This document shows positions 59,272-64,000 of a stretch of 64,000 nt of DNA, in pieces. Every line of letters begins with the position of its first letter. Position 1 is the stretch's first letter. Origin of the DNA: Caldilineae bacterium (GTDB lineage: Bacteria; Chloroflexota; Anaerolineae; Epilineales; Epilineaceae); contig JACKBJ010000013.1 of NCBI GenBank assembly GCA_020634625.1, forward strand, positions 1 through 64,000. Direction: 5' to 3'. Both the position numbers and the translations under genes were made by a program. The notes below the pieces were generated by a model. It did no database searches and was not told where the DNA came from. It was given only the letters and a program-made list of their open reading frames with translations.

Positions 59272-60957
59272 ATGGGTTCGTCACCGAGATCCGACCGGCC
59301 GTCGTGCATGCCGAGGCGGCACGGGGGGGTCAGCTTGCTGGCGTCCGACCTTCGTTGTGGCCTCGGCACCCTCGCTGCGCTAGCGGTCCTCGTCCTGGCG
59401 ATCTCGGCGAGCCGCGTGGTGGCCAGCCCCAGCGCGAGCCCGGACGGACCGGAGGCGATCCGAGGCGACGGGATGTCTGGCCTTCAGATCCAGAACCTCG
59501 ACCCGTCGCGGCCGGCGACGGTGCTGCTCGACTTCTTCGACCAGCGCGGCGGAGGTCCGCGAACCTACGTCCGTCCGGGAATCGCGTCCGGAGCGTCGAG
59601 CAACTTCCACCCGCCCTCCGAGAGCGGTCTGCGGGAGGGCAGCTACGCCGGCATCCTGACCGCGGAGCGTCCCTTCCGGACCCTGCTGCTCACGGGCTGG
59701 TGGGGCAGCACCCAAGCGACGGCCTTCTACAACGATGCCCTGACTGGGCGACGCATCGTCGTGCCCGTGTTCTCGGGCTTCCAACCGGGACCGGACGACG
59801 ATCCCGAGGGCCGGCTTGCGGGCCGCCTCAGCTCGATCGTCCATGTCCAGAACACCGACCCGGGGCAGTGGATCACGGCCACGTTACGCCTGCGCGACAG
59901 CGCCGGTGCCCTCCTGCTGGAGCGGCCGCTCGGCATCGGGCCGGGCACCTCGGTTTCGCTGGACCATGCTGCCGACTCGATTCTCGCGGCCCTGCCCTAT
60001 GGCAGCGCCGGCACGCTCGAGGCCAGCGCGGCGATCTCGCTTGCCGTCGCCAGCCATCTGGACGTCCAGCCCTGGCCACATGCCGCGATGGCCTTCGAGG
60101 CCATGCCGGTCGAACACGCTTCCACGACGCTCTTCGCGCCGCTGGTCGCCTCGGGACAGCTGGCGACCTGGATGGCGGTGCACAACCCGGGCGAGGCGCC
60201 GGCGCGGCTGACCCTGACCTATCGGCGCAACGCGGATGACAGCGGCCGCGCCTGTGGCGCGGCGAGCATCCGACACGCGGGTCGCCCGCTACTGCTGCCG
60301 GCCGGTGGCCTCCTGATCCTCAGCCAGGCGCCCGCTGGGCCGAGCGGCCTGCCCGCCGGCTGCCTGGCCGGCGCGGTGATCCGCTCCAACCTGCCGCTCA
60401 CCGCCGTGGTCATGATCATGGATGCCGATCGGGGAACCGCCGCGGCCTACACGGCCCAGACAGCGGGGGACGCGGGCCGGCGGGTGGCACTCCCGCTCTA
60501 CCGCAACCAGCATACGATGGACCGGCGCACGACCCTGATCCAAGTCATGAATCCGAGCGACTCGGCGCTGGACGCGACGCTGGACGTTCTGGACCAGACC
60601 GGGTCGATGCTGCCCTGCCCCGGCTGCTCGGGCCAGATTGAAGCCAGCAGCGCCCGGCTCTGGGACCCGCTCGTGACCGATGGGCTGAGGCAGCGGCCGG
60701 GCACGTACGGCTCGGCGGTCGTCAAGGCAGAGGCGCCGGTCCTCGCGATCGTGCTCGAATCCCCCATGAACGACGCGGTGGCCACGGACATGGCAAGCTA
60801 CGCCGGGCTGGCCATCTGCCTCCCGGAGGGGGGGCCGGATGCCGCGCGCTGCCGGACGCGGAACGCCCTCCCCCACTTCGGCCTGGCCGACTTCGGCTGG
60901 GTCATGCCTCGGCCCACCGGCCAGGCCTTCCTGCCCCTCGCCGCGTCCTGGCGCTAG
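59272..60957 (+). CDS. Exported protein ending in LP-type motif (561 aa)
   Basis: ATG 59272 has GGGAG 8 nt upstream. A hydrophobic segment (~29-52, CGLGTLAALAVLVLAISASR) is the probable signal peptide or anchor. The mature part shows repeated beta-sandwich units with LQIQNLDPSRPATVLLDFF, IVHVQNTDPGQWITATLRL, WMAVHNPGEAPARLTLTYR and IQVMNPSDSALDATLDVL, that is, four versions of an x-V-x-N-x-(D/G/S)-x4-A-x-[VL]-x-[LV] strand pattern. The protein ends AFLPLAASWR. Such proteins are common and uncharacterised in Chloroflexota. Its stop shares CTAG with the convergent Nudix gene. Confidence 0.65.
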   Translation: MGSSPRSDRPSCMPRRHGGVSLLASDLRCGLGTLAALAVLVLAISASRVVASPSASPDGPEAIRGDGMSGLQIQNLDPSRPATVLLDFFDQRGGGPRTYVRPGIASGASSNFHPPSESGLREGSYAGILTAERPFRTLLLTGWWGSTQATAFYNDALTGRRIVVPVFSGFQPGPDDDPEGRLAGRLSSIVHVQNTDPGQWITATLRLRDSAGALLLERPLGIGPGTSVSLDHAADSILAALPYGSAGTLEASAAISLAVASHLDVQPWPHAAMAFEAMPVEHASTTLFAPLVASGQLATWMAVHNPGEAPARLTLTYRRNADDSGRACGAASIRHAGRPLLLPAGGLLILSQAPAGPSGLPAGCLAGAVIRSNLPLTAVVMIMDADRGTAAAYTAQTAGDAGRRVALPLYRNQHTMDRRTTLIQVMNPSDSALDATLDVLDQTGSMLPCPGCSGQIEASSARLWDPLVTDGLRQRPGTYGSAVVKAEAPVLAIVLESPMNDAVATDMASYAGLAICLPEGGPDAARCRTRNALPHFGLADFGWVMPRPTGQAFLPLAASWR

Positions 60958-61352
60958 GGTAGCGCCCTCAGGAGCGCGTCCATCCCGGCGATCAGAGGCG
61001 GCACCGCGTCCGGCAGGCGCACCCAGAAGAGCTCGAACGCGATCGGATCGGGCTCGCCGTCGGAGCGGTGCTGCTCGAGGTGGCGCCAGCGCTCGGGGGC
61101 CCTCGACTCCAGGCTCAGGTGGTAGAAGTGACGGCGGTCGACCCGGGCGGCGCCCCAGGCCCGCATGTCCTGCTCGCGCAGGCCCAGGTAGCCTCGCAGC
61201 ACCAGCGCATCCAGACCGGTCTCCTCGCGCGTCTCGCGCAGCACGGCCGCGGTCAGGCGCTCGCCGGGCTCGACCGTGCCGCCCGGGACCTGGACGCCGG
61301 CCTCGGGCGAGTCGGGCTGGCGAAAGACCAGCAGGCGGTCGCGCCAGGTCAC
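60954..61352 (-). CDS. Nudix hydrolase
   Basis: 132 residues from GTG 61352. The Nudix box is complete: GGTVEPGERL then RETREETG, matching G-x5-E-x7-R-E-U-x-E-E-x-G-U, so it should hydrolyse a nucleoside-diphosphate-linked substrate with Mg2+. The frame continues upstream without stops (GYV, VRKVY, VARLPR...) but has no ATG, GTG or TTG start, so the N-terminal strand may be short or the start unusual. It lies 77 bp after a VOC gene on the same strand and its stop overlaps that of the convergent exported-protein gene. Confidence 0.82.
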   Translation of the reverse strand: MTWRDRLLVFRQPDSPEAGVQVPGGTVEPGERLTAAVLRETREETGLDALVLRGYLGLREQDMRAWGAARVDRRHFYHLSLESRAPERWRHLEQHRSDGEPDPIAFELFWVRLPDAVPPLIAGMDALLRALP

Positions 61353-61429
61353 GTAGCCGTAGACCTTGCGGACCCGCGGCAGCCGCGCGACCTGCAGGCC
61401 CCCCGCCGACGCGTCCAGCGATCGTGGGA

Positions 61430-61828
61430 TCAGGCCTCGACCTCCACGTCGACCGCGCCCTGGCCGAAGGTCAGATGGTTGCCGTCCAGGTCGGTCAGTT
61501 CGATCTCGCGCATCCCGTAGGTGTGGGTGCGCGGGCCCGATCCGAGGCCGGCGCCGCGCTCGGCGAGCTCGGCCGCCAGCAGGTCCACGTCGCTGACGAA
61601 GATGTAGGCCAGCGCGGGGGTGACCGAGTCCGACCCGACGCCGCTGAGGTGCAGGGTCGCCTCGCCGCGCCGGACGATGGCATAGCTCGGCTCCTGGGCA
61701 CCGCCCGGCTCGGGCCAGAAGAAGTCGATCGAGAAACCCAGCTTCTCGCTGTACCAGGCCGCGGCGAGCACGGGATCGCTGACGCGCAGGATCGGCGCGA
61801 CCTCCAGGACCTCGCAGATCTCGGGCAT
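61430..61828 (-). CDS. VOC-family (glyoxalase/bleomycin-type) protein
   Basis: 132 residues from ATG 61828 with AGGAGG 6 nt upstream. Typical VOC halves are seen: VAPILRVSDPVLAAAWYSEK opens the first, ALAYIFVSDVDLLAAELAER the second, closing with REIELTDLDGNHLTFGQ. The last motif (D-x-D-G-N-x-L-x-F) is characteristic of glyoxalase/resistance-like members. Substrate unknown; probably co-transcribed with the Nudix gene. Confidence 0.85.
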   Translation of the reverse strand: MPEICEVLEVAPILRVSDPVLAAAWYSEKLGFSIDFFWPEPGGAQEPSYAIVRRGEATLHLSGVGSDSVTPALAYIFVSDVDLLAAELAERGAGLGSGPRTHTYGMREIELTDLDGNHLTFGQGAVDVEVEA

Positions 61829-62008
61829 GCTTCGCCTCCTCTCGGCAGGGACGGGTGTCGGACCAAAGGTGTCCCTGCCGCGGGCGGCTGTCAAGCGCCG
61901 CGGCCGTCGACCCGTTTCCAGGGCGCCGGCACGGCGCACGGGGCTTGCGACGGCTTCGATCGACCCCCCTCCGGCTGGCGCCGGTCCGCGCCTTACCGCG
62001 GGCTACGC

Positions 62009-63265
62009 TCAGGGCATCGGGCCGGCGGACGACGACGCCGGACCGGAGACGTCGAGTCGCGGCTTGTCCAGCGGACGGATCACCAGCCAGAGCGCGGGCA
62101 GGGCCGCCAGGGCGCTCAGGATCGCGCCGATCTTGTAGGGTAGGCGCGGATCGCGGGCAAAGAAGCTGCCGGCCACCGCCGTCGAGAAGATGATGGCCAG
62201 GCTTATGGCCGACTGGTAGGCGCCCAGCACCGCGCCCCGGCTGCGGTCGTCGACCGCGCGCGTGGCCAGCGATTGCAGCGGCGGCATCATGACGCCCATG
62301 CCGAAGGCGAAGAGCACGCTGCCGAGCGGCGCCTGCCAGGCCGCCGTCAGGAAGGCGAAGACGGCCATGCCGGCCGCTCGGACGAGGCTGCCCAGCACGA
62401 CCATCCGCGAGTCGCCGAGGCGGTGCACCAGGCGTCGGAGGACCAGGGTCTGGGTGAGCACCTGGGTCAGGCCGACCACCGCCAGCAGCAGGCCGACGTA
62501 GAGCGTGATCCGCTCGGGGCTGTTGCCGGCATAGATCACCGCGTCGCCGAACAGCGCGAAGGTCGATTGCAGCAGGCCGAAGCCGAACTGACCGACGAAG
62601 GCGATGAAGATGACCAGCATCAGCGCTCGATTGCCCAAGACCTGACGCAGGCCCAGCCGCGGCCGGGATGCGCTGCGCTGGTCGGCGCGCATCTCGGACG
62701 TCACCGTCTCGTCCAGCGCGAAGCGGGTGATCAAGACGGTGGCCAGGGTTGCCGCCGCCGCGATCAGGAAGGGCACGCGCGTGCCGAAGGCGGCCGAGAG
62801 CAGGCCGCCGGCCGCCGGCCCGAACACGAAGCCCAACCCGAAAGCGGCGAAGATGTAACCCAGCGACTGGGTCCGCTTTTCGCGCGGCGTGATGTCGGTG
62901 ATGTAGGCCTGGGCCACGATGATGTTGCCGCCGGTGATGCCGTCCAGGATGCGGGCCGCGAAGAGCATGGGCACGCCCTGGGCCAGGGCCAGCATCACGA
63001 AGCTGATCGCCGTGCCGATCTGGCTGATGATCAGGACCGGCAGTCGCCCGGAGAGGTCCGACCAGCGGCCGAGCAGCGGGCCGGCCAGGAACTGGGCCGC
63101 GAAGAAGGAGGCGATGAGCAGGGTGATGACCTGGTCGCTCATCGCGAACTGCCGCTTGGCGACCAGCGGCAGGATCGGCAACACCATCCCGGCGCCGACG
63201 ATCTGGACGAAGACGATCAAGAGGATGGTCAGCAGCCGGCGGTCGACCCTGCGCGTCGAATTCAT
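62009..63265 (-). CDS. MFS efflux transporter, TetA-like
   Basis: 418 residues from ATG 63265. Twelve hydrophobic segments with the major-facilitator signatures: motif A GRWSDLSGRLPVLI in the loop after helix 2, and GYIFAAFGLGFVFGPAAGGL around helix 5 (motif C style, antiporters). The second half starts near LGNRALMLVIFIAF. The overall pattern fits drug/H+ antiporters of the TetA(C)/DHA1 group. No adjacent TetR-type regulator is visible. Substrate cannot be predicted. Confidence 0.82.
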   Translation of the reverse strand: MNSTRRVDRRLLTILLIVFVQIVGAGMVLPILPLVAKRQFAMSDQVITLLIASFFAAQFLAGPLLGRWSDLSGRLPVLIISQIGTAISFVMLALAQGVPMLFAARILDGITGGNIIVAQAYITDITPREKRTQSLGYIFAAFGLGFVFGPAAGGLLSAAFGTRVPFLIAAAATLATVLITRFALDETVTSEMRADQRSASRPRLGLRQVLGNRALMLVIFIAFVGQFGFGLLQSTFALFGDAVIYAGNSPERITLYVGLLLAVVGLTQVLTQTLVLRRLVHRLGDSRMVVLGSLVRAAGMAVFAFLTAAWQAPLGSVLFAFGMGVMMPPLQSLATRAVDDRSRGAVLGAYQSAISLAIIFSTAVAGSFFARDPRLPYKIGAILSALAALPALWLVIRPLDKPRLDVSGPASSSAGPMP

Positions 63266-63586
63266 GGGTTCATCCGTTTCGATGGGCGGCCGCGCGCCGG
63301 TGCGCCGAGCGCGCCCCGATTTCGCGACGGGCAATTGTATCACCCGGACTGGCGGTCTCACTCCGAGCCGTAGCGGTGTCATCCGCCGTGTACGAAGGAT
63401 CCCTGCCATCGGCGCGAATCTCGTCGTGACCGAAGGCCCGGTCGCTGCGTCATACACCCCGTGAACGCGCCGCGACGTCGCCGTATCGCCCGTTCCACCC
63501 TGGTCGTGCGTTGGACGGCCTCCCTGGACCGATCCCAAGTCCGCCGGCGGCGCGTCGAACGCCCATCCTCAAGGAGATTCGACACC
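63266..63586. other. Divergent intergenic region
   Basis: About 320 bases between the MFS gene and the Cys-repeat gene. On the reverse strand TGATACAAT (about 63334-63342) resembles an extended -10 element for the MFS gene, with no good -35. No gene or strong hairpin was seen. Confidence 0.35.
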
Positions 63587-64000
63587 ATGACCCGACGCCC
63601 GAAGTACTTGCTCGGCCTAGGCGCCCTGTTGCCGCTGCTTTTCGCGGCGGCCATGGCGCTGGGTGCGCTGGGCGCCAGCCCGGCCGCCGCCCGCGGCCTG
63701 GCCCAGGACGAGCCCGGCGACTGCCCCAGCGCCTGCGAGGCCCAACGCGATGCCTTCATGCAGCGCTGTCTGAACAGCGGCCGCGACGACTGCGAGGCCC
63801 TGGTCGACAAGATGGTCGCGGCCTGCGTCGAGCGCTGCGACGCGCCGACCGAGCCGGAGCCCAGCGACTGCGCCGGCGCCTGCGAGCGCCGCGTCAAGGT
63901 CTGGCTGAGCGACTGCCTGGCCAGCGGCCGCGAAGGCTGCCGTGACCAGGCGGCCAAGCTGCTCGAGCGCTGCATCGCCAGCTGCGACCGCCCGGTGGAC
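63587..64000 (+). CDS. Exported Cys-repeat protein (partial, cut by window edge)
   Basis: ATG 63587 (AAGGAG 10 nt upstream) opens a frame that runs off the end after 138 codons. A signal peptide (LLGLGALLPLLFAAAMALGA, cleaved near AAARG) is followed by two tandem modules of about 41 residues. In both, cysteines follow the same symmetric spacing C-x3-C-x10-C-x7-C-x10-C-x3-C: first DCPSACEAQRDAF...LNSGRDDC..., then DCAGACERRVKVW...LASGREGC.... The first module ends VERCD and the second IASCD. Between Cys pairs the sequence is helical, suggesting disulfide-stapled helical hairpins. No family was recognised; more modules may follow outside the window. Confidence 0.7.
   Translation, partial: MTRRPKYLLGLGALLPLLFAAAMALGALGASPAAARGLAQDEPGDCPSACEAQRDAFMQRCLNSGRDDCEALVDKMVAACVERCDAPTEPEPSDCAGACERRVKVWLSDCLASGREGCRDQAAKLLERCIASCDRPVD

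Overview
The window reads as high-GC chromosomal DNA from a member of the Chloroflexota. This is inferred from protein style, since no rRNA or other phylogenetic marker is present. The signs are long Thr-Pro linkers in exported proteins, C-termini of the form L-P-x-x-x-R, giant DUF11/SdrD-B surface proteins, and class III cyclases fused to STAND NTPases.

Layout. (1) 1-3.3 kb: a plasmid- or integrative-element-like module: the end of a membrane protein, a structured non-coding stretch, parA, a ribbon-helix-helix partner, a helix-turn-helix replication-type protein that seems to continue in another frame, and a convergent membrane/HTH protein. (2) 3.3-7.0 kb and 25-31 kb: two very similar genes for a class III cyclase + NACHT-type NTPase + FGE/C-type-lectin fusion. 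They lie among mobile-DNA debris: tRNA-like 3' ends with terminators, a decayed reverse transcriptase start, a feoB tail, IS5 and IS3 remnants and two copies of a 68-bp inverted-ended element. A third copy survives only as about 40 bp near 33.7 kb. (3) 7.0-25 kb: an ECF sigma factor, its membrane partner, a secreted five-module protein and a 4,224-residue DUF11 protein behind a near-consensus promoter. (4) 29.6-44.8 kb: hydrolase, DUF2461, oxidase-like membrane protein with lipoprotein cytochrome c, Acr3 arsenite pump, CorA, a four-gene run of histidine kinase, response regulator, FG-GAP/UnbV protein and NqrB/RnfD-like protein, and small secreted proteins. (5) 45-64 kb: exported beta-helix, fibre-like and von Willebrand A proteins, interleaved with stress, phosphate, metal, deacetylase, Nudix, VOC and MFS genes, ending in a Cys-repeat protein cut by the window edge.

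Most notable system. The intact fusion (25327-28683) has all expected cyclase residues, a Walker NTPase and an FGE fold that lacks catalytic cysteines. It ends in a segment shaped like the variable region of a diversity-generating retroelement (DGR). A reverse-transcriptase N-terminus begins 182 bp downstream and stops after 32 codons. The simplest reading is a receptor-cyclase whose ligand domain was once diversified by a DGR now decayed. No template repeat or accessory gene was found, so the DGR link is an inference.
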